Source: Fusibacter bizertensis (GTDB lineage: Bacteria > Bacillota > Clostridia > Peptostreptococcales > Acidaminobacteraceae). From it: 64,000 bases of DNA. Where the stretch lies: the NCBI RefSeq assembly GCF_029914245.1, contig NZ_JARYZI010000012.1, positions 1 through 64,000 on the forward strand, written 5' to 3'. Positions 42,011 to 52,731 of the stretch are shown one piece after another. The position numbers were made by a program, and so were the translations under genes. Position 1 is the first letter of the stretch. Each line of letters starts with the position of its first letter. The notes beneath the pieces were generated by a model, which saw only the letters and a program-made list of their open reading frames with translations, searched no databases and was not told the origin of the DNA.

Positions 42011-45000
42011 TTAATTATTATATTTAGGCTGATGGTAAAGTAAATCATATATATTCCCTGTGATTTCAATGTCATCAATTGTTAGTTTATTTGATTTATT
42101 ACCCTTTATCGCAGTAACTGCACACGAGTAAGGGGATGCCAGTCTAATATCCTGCCAATCCATCGTCTCACGTGCAAGCGGCAAAATATACTCCCCCTCC
42201 CATATAGATAAGGTTGAATTTCCGCTTTTCATTGACAGTTGAATAGGAAAGGTTGGCTCGTACCCCACTTCACTTTGGTATCGATAGGTTTGTCCTAGCT
42301 TATTAATATAAACCATCGCTTCAAGTTCCGGTGAAAAATTCAAGAACACCTCATCTGGTTCACCAATTACTTCAGCTCTAATTTTCACCTTCTCATATGA
42401 AAGAAAGCGATGGGGATTAAAGGTCATTCTTTGATCAAAAGCATCAATTTGACCTCGCCAGTGGTTCCAATACCCTTCAATTAGAATTTTTTTTATTTTT
42501 AGAGCAATTACTTCTCTTTGGGTTTGATAAGAAGCTTGATTGCCACTTGGCGTCTGAGCAGTAAATGCAAATGTATACTGATCTTCTGGAATCACTTCAC
42601 TGATCAAGAACTCATTTTCCCATGTGATTGACTCATCATCAAGTTGATTCGAAGATTTATTTAAACTTACCGTAGTTTGGTATGAGGTGTCTTTAAATAA
42701 GACCACATTGACTTTGTTTGCATACTTATTGGTATGTGCCGTAATGTGAGCAACTTCTCCTAGAACTAACTCATCTACATCTCCGATTATAGTTACTGGT
42801 GTCTGTACATGAAAGTCTAAATCTAACGTGGTTTTTATTGAAGGCTTTGATACCGCATATGCTTCGAGCTTTACTTTATAATGATCATCTTGATAAATTT
42901 CAGGAATTTCAATGTCATGTGTTTGCCACTCGTAAACATTGCCTTTTATGTTATAATTTGGAATGTTAGAACTGAATAATAACGCTTCATCTTTTAGTTT
43001 TAGACCATTTATATCATAGATACTAATTCTTAGATTATGCGCTTCGTGGTAATTCGTAATTATTTCAAATACTTGAATTTTTTCTGATGCTGGGATATTG
43101 TACGTTTCGTATGGTGGTGATATAGACCTTATTTTGGCCTTTAATTGAACAGGTGGTTCAACTGATAATGTAAAAAATCTAGTAATTTCATCATTCCAAG
43201 CCCCTTCAAGGTCTTTTACCGTGTATCTAAGTTCGTAGGTTCCTGAAGTAAGATTATCAGGAATTGCATAATGCCAAACATTATCGCCACTTGTTTTTCT
43301 GTACATGATTTTTCTATCAGTTATGCCCTTATCAGGATCAGAAAATTGATGGTCAAGATCATAAGACTTATCTACCCATGTTGTTTTATAAGAGGATGAA
43401 GCAGAGTCATAATCCCAATCAAGCGTAAAGTCTGCAATAGGTTTTCTATGAACGTAAATATCAAGCTGTGGCACGTTTGAATCCTTTGTATATGATGGAT
43501 AATCAGTAGGTATATCTTTAATCTTTCTAAAGACTTTATAATGCCCTACTTTTGTAAAACTACTTTTAAGAGTACTTGTATATGAGCTGTCACTATAAGT
43601 TGCTACTGCGCCTATTTCAAGCCCCATACTGTTATCATAGTAGTTTGCATCTTGAACATATTCATAACCAATATCGGTAATTGGATCTCCTTCTTGGTCA
43701 TAATCTGCCTTTTGAATCATGAAAGTTTCTCCAACTTGAACAAGTTGTTTATTTTCATAAGGATTGGCATCAGCAACGATTGTGTTTACTTCACCCATGA
43801 TCTGAGAGAGCGTTTTACTTGAATCTATATAGTAATCATATGTGAGAAGCGATTTAGTAGATGCTTTACCTACCATTATGACTTTAACTGTTCCTTTATC
43901 TTTGATGGCTTGTATATCAACTTGATTATTGATATTACCATCTGCAAAGTAAACAAGGTATTTGTCGCTATTGATCCTAAACGTAGGCGTAAAAGCTTGT
44001 TTCACATTTTTATAAATTGTGCCTGAGTAATAACCCGTGTAATCGTTATACCAAACCCAATTTGATTGCCATACTTGGACCGATTTTGACGCTGTTCCTG
44101 TGTAGATGGCTTCCCAAGTAGTTGTACGTGAATACGTGTCCCCTGCTTCTCCACCACCACTAGGAGGACCATCATCTGAAGTAACGCCACCACCACTTTT
44201 AGACATAGTTCCAACATAACCTCCTGAGTTGTAAGAAATGGTTGATGGTAATGAAGTCATGCCATAGGACTGAGACACATACCAACTTGAACCCGTATAA
44301 GTGTAGGTTGCTGTACCCGTTTGGGACTGACTATCACTTATTGGAATGGTATCCGTAACTGTTTTATAATAACCGTTATCTACTTGGTACTGATTGTTGA
44401 CAGTGTTGTATTTTGAAAGTGTACCTGAGTAACCACCGCTTGAATAACTTGTTGTTGCAGGGGGTGTAGAACCACCTGAATTCACTGTGGTAGATGCGCT
44501 TTGTGAGTAGATGTAAGTGTATAAATCCCACACCTGAACACTTGCATCAACACTAGATTGTCTTAGTCCGTTGATCCAGTTCACACGTTCAGACACGATG
44601 CTGTTATTAAGTTCTCTAGTGATTTCTTGGTCGTTTAAAACAATGACATCTGCTTGTGGAAAATCGTATTCAATATCTGTAAAGAGCTTTGTCATTGGTG
44701 CTAGATTGTCTACATAGAATTCTCTTTCAAGCGTAAAGGTACGTTGATCATCTGCTGTGATGAACTGAGCAAGTGTTGGCTGACCGAAAGTTTCTTCCGC
44801 ATAGAAAATGATTTTATAATGTCCTAGTGAGCTAGGCTGATAAGCGGTAAAATCTGCATAATTACCTTGCTTAACAACAGTTTCAAAGACACCATCATCA
44901 TTTGCATCAAATAAGATTTTATAGGTATTCACGCTGATTAAATCATTATCTGTACTAACTGCATCATAGTAAAAATCTAGTGTTTCATTTCTTGTAAGTG

Positions 45001-46891
45001 TACCGTTCCAAACGTTTGCAATTAATGAAGGTGTATAATCTTCAAGGGTATAAAGCGTATAAGTGTAAAGATTTGAAGTGTGGTAGCCTGAAGGTATATC
45101 ACTTCTTTCAATCTTGCTTGGATTTACTGTGGCGGTCGCCCTTATCTGAATGTTCACTTGTTCTTGACCTTTTACGATAAAAGCTAAGTTACTGGTATTT
45201 TTAGTACCAAACTTAACAAGTCCATTGTTACCACTACTCGTTGTTGCATCAAATAGAAAAGGTGTGATGCTTGCGTTTGCCATTAAATAAGCCGAATTGA
45301 CACTTCCTATATCTGAAGATGCACTGATCAAACGATTTTCTTTAAAAGTGCCTGTCACTGTCATTTGCGCTTTAGGTTTAGTGGTATAAACCAAAATGTA
45401 GTTCATAAACGCGTAACTATGATCAGTTACATTATCCAGGTAAGTGACGCTGTAGGTATAAACCTTATCTTCTCCAATGAGCGGAAAAAGATGATTGCCT
45501 GATAGAAATTCATCCGCTTCAGCTTCACTTAATATAGCACCGTTCAGTTCAACTGTTCTAGTGAAATCATCCCCTGTGGTGCTATCCACGATTTTGAATT
45601 TTTCAGTATCAAGCATTTCATGTGGTGCTGTAATGTTGATTGCCACTTGGTCTTTTTCATCTATGATTAACGCTTCTATCTTTCCACTTGTGGTAGCAGT
45701 TTCACTTGATTGATCCCCTGTTGTGAAGATACAAGTCGCTTTTCCTGTGAATATTGGCGTTATAGATTGTTCATCTTCTGTGAGCATTGGTTCGTAGGTA
45801 TCATAAGGAATGACAACGGTAAATTCCATTGATCCTGCTTCTGCGCTTGTTCTCTTACCTACTAGGGTTTGAACTTCAGGTGTAAAATTATTTTTTAGTT
45901 CCATTGACCAACTACCGATATCATCCCTAGTATACCTAGAAGTCATTAAAATATCATCCGCATAAAAGGCTTCATCTAGTAGCAAACCATCTACCTTAAC
46001 GGAAAACTTCTTATCTACTTTACCGTTATTAATGACATCTGATACGCCTATAATCGTTACAGTCGCTTCAACTGGCGTAATTTCTTTTGCCTTTATTTGA
46101 GTCAGTGAAAAGACTTGATACCACGGATTACCATCATACTTAGAAAGATGGTACATCAGTGTTTCCCCTGCCATCCTTGTAGTAGGTGGTGTGAGGACTT
46201 GTGCATAATTATAACCACTTTTATCTGTGTTGTTGGTGTTGCTAATTTCAAATGGAATCCCATCATTGATCCATTTTTGAATCTTATCTTTGTCTTTCGT
46301 AGGGGTAGGCAAAGTTCCCGTTGCAACCTGATTATATAAACTGGCTTCTTTGATACGAGAATCACTGTAGTAAGGTGTTTTTTGATCCCAAATACGGTAT
46401 ATCCAGTTTTTAGCGGTGGCTTTCATGCCTGAGTTGGCATCTATAGGAAAATCACCGTTGGTATATAGGGAATGATTGGCATCATACCCATGATAGCGGT
46501 ACTCGCCTGTGCCACTTTCATAGTAGCCCTTGTTCGGGGTTTCAATGTACTTTCCTTCTGCATCAAGATCACCCGTAGCGTTTTTAAAGTCATTTACAGT
46601 ACTAGAAACAGCACTAAAATCACCGTAGACAATGATATTTTTCTCTTTCCAAAGTTCAATATTAAAGGGAAGATTTTTAATATCCACCCTTGGCGTAAGT
46701 GCAGGAATGTTATAGTCAATTTTGACTTGTTCCCATTCAGTAGCCGTAAAATATTTGTTTTTATGCGTCCCATCATAATAGGCTGTAGAAGTAGAATAAG
46801 TACTTGCAGACACGATAGCATGTGGAAATATTGGCACAATTTGAAGTAGCACAAAGAAAATCAGTAAAAGTGAAAATTTACATTTATTCAT
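42011..46891 (-). CDS. very large secreted protein, function unknown
   Basis: The 1626-residue precursor has a signal peptide (FSLLLIFFVLLQIVPIFPHAIVSA is the core, cut near residue 30). I do not recognise a named full-length family. The N-terminal 260 residues are Tyr/Asn rich. A series of beta-sandwich-like modules follows. A Gly/Ser/Tyr-rich stretch (about 820-960) repeats the motif YSSGGYSGTLSK, YNSGGYVGTMSK, DYTGYYSGTIYK. Near 970 comes a segment (YLVYFADGNINNQVDIQAIK, KVIMVGKAST) with vWA-like strands. The last 600 residues look like further Ig or PKD-like domains. There is no own SLH motif, but it lies 22 bases after the SLH gene and is surely co-transcribed, so that partner may hold it at the surface. 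Confidence 0.8.
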   Translation of the reverse strand: MNKCKFSLLLIFFVLLQIVPIFPHAIVSASTYSTSTAYYDGTHKNKYFTATEWEQVKIDYNIPALTPRVDIKNLPFNIELWKEKNIIVYGDFSAVSSTVNDFKNATGDLDAEGKYIETPNKGYYESGTGEYRYHGYDANHSLYTNGDFPIDANSGMKATAKNWIYRIWDQKTPYYSDSRIKEASLYNQVATGTLPTPTKDKDKIQKWINDGIPFEISNTNNTDKSGYNYAQVLTPPTTRMAGETLMYHLSKYDGNPWYQVFSLTQIKAKEITPVEATVTIIGVSDVINNGKVDKKFSVKVDGLLLDEAFYADDILMTSRYTRDDIGSWSMELKNNFTPEVQTLVGKRTSAEAGSMEFTVVIPYDTYEPMLTEDEQSITPIFTGKATCIFTTGDQSSETATTSGKIEALIIDEKDQVAINITAPHEMLDTEKFKIVDSTTGDDFTRTVELNGAILSEAEADEFLSGNHLFPLIGEDKVYTYSVTYLDNVTDHSYAFMNYILVYTTKPKAQMTVTGTFKENRLISASSDIGSVNSAYLMANASITPFLFDATTSSGNNGLVKFGTKNTSNLAFIVKGQEQVNIQIRATATVNPSKIERSDIPSGYHTSNLYTYTLYTLEDYTPSLIANVWNGTLTRNETLDFYYDAVSTDNDLISVNTYKILFDANDDGVFETVVKQGNYADFTAYQPSSLGHYKIIFYAEETFGQPTLAQFITADDQRTFTLEREFYVDNLAPMTKLFTDIEYDFPQADVIVLNDQEITRELNNSIVSERVNWINGLRQSSVDASVQVWDLYTYIYSQSASTTVNSGGSTPPATTSYSSGGYSGTLSKYNTVNNQYQVDNGYYKTVTDTIPISDSQSQTGTATYTYTGSSWYVSQSYGMTSLPSTISYNSGGYVGTMSKSGGGVTSDDGPPSGGGEAGDTYSRTTTWEAIYTGTASKSVQVWQSNWVWYNDYTGYYSGTIYKNVKQAFTPTFRINSDKYLVYFADGNINNQVDIQAIKDKGTVKVIMVGKASTKSLLTYDYYIDSSKTLSQIMGEVNTIVADANPYENKQLVQVGETFMIQKADYDQEGDPITDIGYEYVQDANYYDNSMGLEIGAVATYSDSSYTSTLKSSFTKVGHYKVFRKIKDIPTDYPSYTKDSNVPQLDIYVHRKPIADFTLDWDYDSASSSYKTTWVDKSYDLDHQFSDPDKGITDRKIMYRKTSGDNVWHYAIPDNLTSGTYELRYTVKDLEGAWNDEITRFFTLSVEPPVQLKAKIRSISPPYETYNIPASEKIQVFEIITNYHEAHNLRISIYDINGLKLKDEALLFSSNIPNYNIKGNVYEWQTHDIEIPEIYQDDHYKVKLEAYAVSKPSIKTTLDLDFHVQTPVTIIGDVDELVLGEVAHITAHTNKYANKVNVVLFKDTSYQTTVSLNKSSNQLDDESITWENEFLISEVIPEDQYTFAFTAQTPSGNQASYQTQREVIALKIKKILIEGYWNHWRGQIDAFDQRMTFNPHRFLSYEKVKIRAEVIGEPDEVFLNFSPELEAMVYINKLGQTYRYQSEVGYEPTFPIQLSMKSGNSTLSIWEGEYILPLARETMDWQDIRLASPYSCAVTAIKGNKSNKLTIDDIEITGNIYDLLYHQPKYNN

Positions 46892-46913
46892 ATAAAAGAC
46901 TTCCTTTTTTTAA

Positions 46914-48389
46914 CTAGCGTTTAATTGAAAACTGCATATAGACACCATTTGAACCCGATACAAAACCGATATCACGACCATTAATTTGATAAATCACTTG
47001 CTTTGATGCGCCTTTTGCATTGAGACCCGTTACAAAGATGTTCCAAGCCTGTTCATAGTCATTTTCAAAAAGGTACTGAAAGAGTGGTTTAAGTTGGTCG
47101 CCATAAGTGTTGACGATATAAGTTGAATAATTAGGGTACTGTTCACTTACTGAAACTCTTTTGAATATTTGTAGGGTATACGGGCTAAATTTATTTGCAA
47201 AGTCATTGTTTTCAACTGAGAAGCCTAAATCAACATAATCACCCATTGCAAGAATTCTTTCAAGTGAACTTGGCAAACCATAAACATATTCTTTAACGGC
47301 TTTAGATTCATACCCTGCCGTAGCAAATGTATTTTCAAGCACATTATATTGATATTCAATGTACCCTTTTCCAAGGTCATGCAGTTTCGCCACAAGTTCA
47401 GCTACTTCTACCACTTCATTAACGGGTTTACCGTTATAAAGTGGTGCGTAAAAGGCAGTTTCAACTAATTCTTCGTTACCGAACTGGTCAACTACATACG
47501 TTGGCAACATAACGTATTTTGCATCTGTCTTTACAAAAGGCTTTCTTAAATCCTTATTGAGAATTTTAGAAATAACAGCAGACGCTTCAGCTCTTGTAGA
47601 GAAATCTTTAGGTCTAAAAGTCTTGTCAACAAAACCCGTGATAATCCCAAATTTATAGCTGTCTAGGACATTTTGTTTATAGTAATCACCTACTAGGTAA
47701 TAATCTTTCGTTTCATTTTTAATGTATTGATCCAATGCACTAGACGGACGATATTCAGAAAGAGCTACTGCATTAACCACAATTGAAGTCATTTGTTCGC
47801 GGTTAATTTGAGCACCATAAGAAGGAAATTCTTGATCTTGAATAATTTTAAGTTCAATTGCCTTGTCTACATAAGGTTTCGCCCAATCACTTGACATAGA
47901 TTCAAAGCGATAACCAAGCGCTTTTACAGTCATAGCGATAAATTCATTGATCTTAACATTTGCCTGTGGCTTAAATGTGCCATCGGTATATCCTGCGATA
48001 ATTTCACTTGATTTCAGTGAGTTGATAAACGGTAACGCCCAGTGATTTGATGCAACATCGATAAACATATTATTTGATTGATTTAACTCATTAGCCGCCG
48101 ATAAACTCACACTGGTGTCGTCTGCAAAAGTTATATCGCTTGATGCAACAAATCCAAAAGTAGCTGTCATAAGTAAGAACACTAGTGTTAAACTTGATAT
48201 AATGATTTTCTTAAATACATCATATTCATCAAAGTCATCCTTGACAGAAAAATACTCTGAAGCTTGAACGGCTTCTTCTTCTCTTACAAAACTATCTGTA
48301 TATCCAATCTTTATGTAATGACAATTTTTTGATGTTTGCTCTTGATTGATTAGTGTAACTGTAGTTTTTTCATGTGCTTTAAATGCCAT
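46914..48389 (-). CDS. SLH-domain protein with internal signal-anchor
   Basis: The start is set at 48389, 8 bases after AGAGGA; an in-frame ATG 18 bases earlier overlaps that site. The 491 residues begin with about 55 polar residues with no hydrophobic core, then one strong helix (IIISSLTLVFLLMTATFGFV, near 61-80), so it has a long signal peptide or a signal anchor. Three SLH motifs follow (NHWALPFINSLKSSEIIAGY, WAKPYVDKAIELKII, VLDSYKFGIITGFVDKTF with FRPKDFSTRAEASAVI). The C-terminal 200 residues are unrecognised. It is the first gene of a two-gene operon with the 1626-residue secreted protein and may tether it to the wall. Confidence 0.82.
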   Translation of the reverse strand: MAFKAHEKTTVTLINQEQTSKNCHYIKIGYTDSFVREEEAVQASEYFSVKDDFDEYDVFKKIIISSLTLVFLLMTATFGFVASSDITFADDTSVSLSAANELNQSNNMFIDVASNHWALPFINSLKSSEIIAGYTDGTFKPQANVKINEFIAMTVKALGYRFESMSSDWAKPYVDKAIELKIIQDQEFPSYGAQINREQMTSIVVNAVALSEYRPSSALDQYIKNETKDYYLVGDYYKQNVLDSYKFGIITGFVDKTFRPKDFSTRAEASAVISKILNKDLRKPFVKTDAKYVMLPTYVVDQFGNEELVETAFYAPLYNGKPVNEVVEVAELVAKLHDLGKGYIEYQYNVLENTFATAGYESKAVKEYVYGLPSSLERILAMGDYVDLGFSVENNDFANKFSPYTLQIFKRVSVSEQYPNYSTYIVNTYGDQLKPLFQYLFENDYEQAWNIFVTGLNAKGASKQVIYQINGRDIGFVSGSNGVYMQFSIKR

Positions 48390-48516
48390 AGTATGATTCC
48401 TCTCCATCTTTTAATTTTAATTTATCATCAAATCTATAATGGTTCTCATTGTATAAGTATAACCGATATTCTCTCCATTTAAAAGTTAATTATGTAAATT
48501 AATGTAAAATGTGTTC

Positions 48517-48553
48517 AAAAAAGAAAAACAGCCCTTCGTTAGAAGAGCTGCTT
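48517..48553 (-). terminator. terminator of the glycine cleavage operon
   Basis: On the minus strand AGCAGCTCTTC and GAAGGGCTGTT (stem 48527-48553 with two G-T pairs) are followed by TTTTTCTTTTTTG. It lies just after glyA and ends the gcv transcript. Confidence 0.8.
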
Positions 48554-48599
48554 TTCAGTGGGGTCGGTAGCGCCGATGTTGTGCTCGGCACTGTATTGA

Positions 48600-49838
48600 T
48601 TAATCCCTATATAAAGGGAATTTATCACAAAGTGCTTTTACTCTAGCACGTGCAGGGTCTAAATCTGCATCGCGGTTATCAATGGTCCAGCTGATGATAT
48701 CAGCGATTTCAAGCATCTCTGCTTTACCAAAACCTCTAGTTGTAGATGCTGGTGTACCAATACGGATACCGCTAGTTACAAATGGGCTAGCCGTTTCGTT
48801 TGGTACAGTATTTTTGTTAGTTGTAATACCGATTTCATCGAGTAATTTTTCTGCTGCTTTACCAGTGATATCTTTGTTTCTAAGATCAACAAGCATCAAG
48901 TGGTTATCAGTTCCACCAGAAACGATTTTAAAGCCTTTATCATGAAGCGCTGCTGCCAATGTTGCAGCATTTTCAACAACATGCTTTTGATAAGTTTTAA
49001 ATTCTTCTGACATTGCTTCTTTAAAGCAGACAGCTTTTGCTGCGATGATGTGCATAAGTGGACCACCTTGGATACCAGGGAAGATTGCTTTATCGATATC
49101 TTTTGCATATTTTTCTTTACAAAGAATCGCGCCACCTCTAGGACCTCTAAGTGTCTTATGTGTAGTCGTCGTTACAAAGTCAGCATAAGGAACTGGACTT
49201 GGATGGATACCAGCAGCTACAAGGCCAGCGATATGCGCCATATCGACCATCATTAAAGCACCAACTTCATCACAGATCTCTCTTATTTTTGCAAAATCTA
49301 TTGTTCTAGAATAAGCACTTGCGCCTGAAACGATCATCTCAGGTTTTTCTGCAATTGCTTGTGCTCTTAAAGCATCATAGTCAATAAAACCTTCTTCGTT
49401 TACACCATATGAAACGAAATTATATAGTTTTCCAGAAAAGTTAACTGGGCTACCATGTGTTAAGTGACCACCGTCTGATAAATTCATACCTAGGATTTTC
49501 GCATTTGGCTGAAGTACTGCCATGTAAACACCCATGTTTGCTTGAGAACCTGAATGTGGTTGAACATTGGCATGTTCAGCGCCAAATAAAGCTTTCATTC
49601 TGTCTCTCGCAAGATTTTCGCTGATATCAACAAACTCACAACCGCCATAGTAGCGTTTGCTTGGATAGCCTTCAGCATATTTATTGGTTAAGTGAGAACC
49701 CATTGCTTCCATTACTGTGAGACTTGTAAAGTTTTCTGAAGCAATTAATTCGATATTACTTGATTGTCTTTTAAGCTCAAGCTCCATAGATTCATAAAGC
49801 TCTGGATCATTTTTCTTAATTAAATCAAAATTCATCAT
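48600..49838 (-). CDS. glyA: serine hydroxymethyltransferase
   Basis: GlyA is a cytosolic PLP enzyme that interconverts serine and glycine with transfer of a one-carbon unit to tetrahydrofolate. The 412 residues include [34 protein letters not shown] and the PLP lysine in [13 protein letters not shown]. It is the last gene of the glycine cleavage operon, which makes 5,10-methylene-THF from one glycine that GlyA can then combine with another glycine. GAGGAG lies 3 bases before the first ATG and 6 before the second (49835), so either may be used. Confidence 0.97.
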   Translation of the reverse strand: MMNFDLIKKNDPELYESMELELKRQSSNIELIASENFTSLTVMEAMGSHLTNKYAEGYPSKRYYGGCEFVDISENLARDRMKALFGAEHANVQPHSGSQANMGVYMAVLQPNAKILGMNLSDGGHLTHGSPVNFSGKLYNFVSYGVNEEGFIDYDALRAQAIAEKPEMIVSGASAYSRTIDFAKIREICDEVGALMMVDMAHIAGLVAAGIHPSPVPYADFVTTTTHKTLRGPRGGAILCKEKYAKDIDKAIFPGIQGGPLMHIIAAKAVCFKEAMSEEFKTYQKHVVENAATLAAALHDKGFKIVSGGTDNHLMLVDLRNKDITGKAAEKLLDEIGITTNKNTVPNETASPFVTSGIRIGTPASTTRGFGKAEMLEIADIISWTIDNRDADLDPARARVKALCDKFPLYRD

Positions 49839-49853
49839 CTTCTCCTCAATCCT

Positions 49854-51260
49854 CTACTTCTTTACTTTGGGTGGTGCCATGTGAATTGCTTCACCTCTAA
49901 GCCCTAATGTTGCTTCAGCAAATGATTCTGCTAAAGTTGGATGGGCATGAACAGTGTTTGCAATTTGATCAACTGTCATTCGATTTGCAACTGCAAGTGT
50001 GCCTTCTGCTATTAAGTCAGATGCATGTGGTCCCATGATATGAACACCAAGTACCACGTCGTTCATATCTGAAATCACTTTTATAAACCCATCTGGCTCG
50101 CCAATTGAAAGCGCTTTGCCATTGGCACCAAACATAAATTTACTTTTCTTAATCTCTATGCCTTTTTCGTTTGCTTCATCTTCAGTGATTCCTACACCTG
50201 CAATTTCAGGAAATACGAAAATACAGTTAGGAATCGCATCGTGATTGCCCTTATGTTCAATACCCATAATCGATTCAACCGCTGCAATCCCTTGATGTGA
50301 GGCAGCATGAGCTAACATGATTATCCCATTGACATCACCAATTGCATATACATTGTCAACATTTGTTTTAAATGTATGATGATCTACTGCAATTCCTTTT
50401 TTAGTCACTTCAACACCAGCAGCATCAAGGTTAAGGTCCTTGTAAACTGGTACACGGCCTGTGGATAAAAGAACAGTGTCAGCTGGAAACTCCACAGGTC
50501 CTTTCTTGTTATCTCCTGTCACTTTAAGGCCCGATTCAGTTTGAATGATCTTCATATTTTCAACGGACTTATTCAGTTCAATGCCCTTTTTCTTTAGCAT
50601 TGCACCAAAACGCTTCGTGATCTCAGAATCTACTTCTCTAAGGAATTTATCGCTTCTAATGACAACAGAAACTTCTGAACCAAGTGCTGCAAAAATACCA
50701 GCAAACTCCATACTAATAACACCGCCACCTATAATGACGAGTTTCTCAGGAATACTCTTAAATTCTAAAAGTTCTTTAGAAGTAACAACGCCTGGTAAAT
50801 TTACGCCTTCAAATGGTGGTACAGCTGATGTAGAACCTGTAGCAATGATGATATCATCGCCACTTACTTCTATCGTTTCACCATCAGCTTTAACAACCTT
50901 CAATGTTTTTGCATCGATAAAACTTGCAGAGCCATCGATGATTTCCACACCGTTGGCTTTAACAACTTGTTCAATTCCACTAACAAGGGTATGAACAACT
51001 TCATCTTTGCGACTCTGAATTTTATCGACATCGATACTATAATGATCTACCTTGATCCCAAAATCTTCGATATGTTTCAAGGTATGGAGTAATTCAGCAT
51101 TTTTATACAGTGTTTTTGTGGGAATACATCCGTAATTCAGACACGTTCCGCCGATTTTGTGTCGTTCGATTAAAGTGACCTTAGCACCTAGTTGAGCGCC
51201 TCTTATAGCGGCAACATAACCGCCCGGTCCGCCACCTATTACGACGATTCTCTTTTGCAT
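49854..51260 (-). CDS. lpdA: dihydrolipoyl dehydrogenase (L protein)
   Basis: This FAD enzyme re-oxidises the dihydrolipoyl arm of GcvH with NAD+. The FAD site is VIGGGPGGYVAAIRGAQLG at the N terminus. The redox-active disulfide is GGTCLNYGCIPTK (two cysteines five apart). The NAD site is IIGGGVISMEFAGIFAALG and the C-terminal His-Glu pair is in HAHPTLAESF. The 468 residues carry no extra lipoyl domain. It is in the operon between gcvPB and glyA, so it is dedicated to glycine cleavage. Confidence 0.97.
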   Translation of the reverse strand: MQKRIVVIGGGPGGYVAAIRGAQLGAKVTLIERHKIGGTCLNYGCIPTKTLYKNAELLHTLKHIEDFGIKVDHYSIDVDKIQSRKDEVVHTLVSGIEQVVKANGVEIIDGSASFIDAKTLKVVKADGETIEVSGDDIIIATGSTSAVPPFEGVNLPGVVTSKELLEFKSIPEKLVIIGGGVISMEFAGIFAALGSEVSVVIRSDKFLREVDSEITKRFGAMLKKKGIELNKSVENMKIIQTESGLKVTGDNKKGPVEFPADTVLLSTGRVPVYKDLNLDAAGVEVTKKGIAVDHHTFKTNVDNVYAIGDVNGIIMLAHAASHQGIAAVESIMGIEHKGNHDAIPNCIFVFPEIAGVGITEDEANEKGIEIKKSKFMFGANGKALSIGEPDGFIKVISDMNDVVLGVHIMGPHASDLIAEGTLAVANRMTVDQIANTVHAHPTLAESFAEATLGLRGEAIHMAPPKVKK

Positions 51261-51273
51261 TGCTGCCTCCTAG

Positions 51274-52731
51274 TTATTTCTTTTCCCATTTTAAGATTGG
51301 TGATCTTGCTGCTAATACTTCATCCACTCTTCTGATTTGAGTCGTTGTTGGCGCATTTTTAAGGAGTTCTGGTGTCTCATCAGCTTCTTTGCTAATCTGA
51401 ATCATAACATCAATAAATGCATCCAAAGTTTCTAAACTCTCAGTTTCAGTTGGCTCAATCATTAAAGCATTTGGTACAATCAGTGGGAAATAAATCGTAG
51501 GTGGATGATATCCCATATCGAGTAATCTCTTCGCCACGTCTAACGTACTGCAATGATTTAGCTCGTTCTTAAGTCCAGCAAATACACATTCGTGTTTACA
51601 AATGGTATCCACAGGCAAGTTATAATAAGGTTTAAGTTTTTCTTGAACATAATTTGCATTAAGTACAGCTATTTCAGATACACGTTTTAAGCCTTCAGCA
51701 CCCATCGTCAAGATATAAGTGTAAGCTCTTACTAATATCCCAAAGTTTCCAAAATACGACTTCACTTTACCGATAGAATCTGGTCTATCATAATCAAGAT
51801 AATAACGATCTGAACCCTTGCTCACAACTGGCGTAGGCAAAAAAGCCTCAAGGTATTTCTTAACACCAATTGGACCTGAGCCTGGACCACCACCACCGTG
51901 AGGTGTCGTAAATGTTTTGTGAAGATTATAGTGGACAACATCAAAGCCCATATCGCCAGGTCTAGTTTGACCCATGATCGCATTGAGGTTTGCACCATCA
52001 TAGTATAAAAGTCCGCCTGCTTCATGGACAAGTTTAGCTATTTCTACTATATTTTTTTCAAATAAACCAAGTGTACTTGGATTGGTCAACATAAGTCCTG
52101 CAATTTCGTCGCTTAAAACTGCTTTTAAGTTATCAAGATCAATTGCACCATCTCGTGTTGATTTGATTTCTACAATATCAAAGCCCGCAACGTTTGCACT
52201 TGCTGGGTTTGTACCATGTGCAGAATCTGGAACGATAATTTTAGTTCTCTTCATGTCCCCACGTTTTTCGTGATATGCTTTGATGATCATCAATCCAGCG
52301 AGTTCACCTTGTGCACCTGCTGCAGGTTGAAGCGAGAACGCATCCATACCACCAACTTCTCCAAGCATACCTGAAAGATCATACATTAGTTCAAGTGCGC
52401 CTTGAACCTGTGTTTCTTCTTGTTGTGGATGAAGATGTGCAAATTTGCCTAAGTTCGCCATATCTTCATTGATCTTAGGGTTATATTTCATCGTACAAGA
52501 ACCTAATGGATAGAAACCTGTATCTACACCAAAGTTCTTGTTACTTAATAATGTGTAATGTCTAACGAGTTGAGGTTCACTTACCTCTGGTAATACCAAC
52601 TCTTGTTTTCTACGTAAACCAGCTGGGATCACATCGTCAAGATTTACAGTTTCAACTTTGCAGGTTGGGAGTCTATAAGCTCTTCTGCCCTCTTGCGAGA
52701 TTTCGAATATAAGTTGATCGTATTTTACCAT
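51274..52731 (-). CDS. gcvPB: glycine dehydrogenase (decarboxylating) subunit 2
   Basis: This is the PLP-binding half of the split P protein; it decarboxylates glycine and transfers aminomethyl to the lipoyl arm. The start is the ATG at 52731, 7 bases after GGAGG; it overlaps the gcvPA stop by 7 bases, and a longer frame lacks a ribosome site. The 485 residues contain the PLP lysine in [20 protein letters not shown] and the glycine-rich loop. Bacterial Firmicutes usually have P protein split like this. Confidence 0.96.
   Translation of the reverse strand: MVKYDQLIFEISQEGRRAYRLPTCKVETVNLDDVIPAGLRRKQELVLPEVSEPQLVRHYTLLSNKNFGVDTGFYPLGSCTMKYNPKINEDMANLGKFAHLHPQQEETQVQGALELMYDLSGMLGEVGGMDAFSLQPAAGAQGELAGLMIIKAYHEKRGDMKRTKIIVPDSAHGTNPASANVAGFDIVEIKSTRDGAIDLDNLKAVLSDEIAGLMLTNPSTLGLFEKNIVEIAKLVHEAGGLLYYDGANLNAIMGQTRPGDMGFDVVHYNLHKTFTTPHGGGGPGSGPIGVKKYLEAFLPTPVVSKGSDRYYLDYDRPDSIGKVKSYFGNFGILVRAYTYILTMGAEGLKRVSEIAVLNANYVQEKLKPYYNLPVDTICKHECVFAGLKNELNHCSTLDVAKRLLDMGYHPPTIYFPLIVPNALMIEPTETESLETLDAFIDVMIQISKEADETPELLKNAPTTTQIRRVDEVLAARSPILKWEKK

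Noticed and set aside
50545-50994. 149-residue open frame antisense to lpdA
   Set aside because: Same reasons: antisense of a conserved gene and no start signal.
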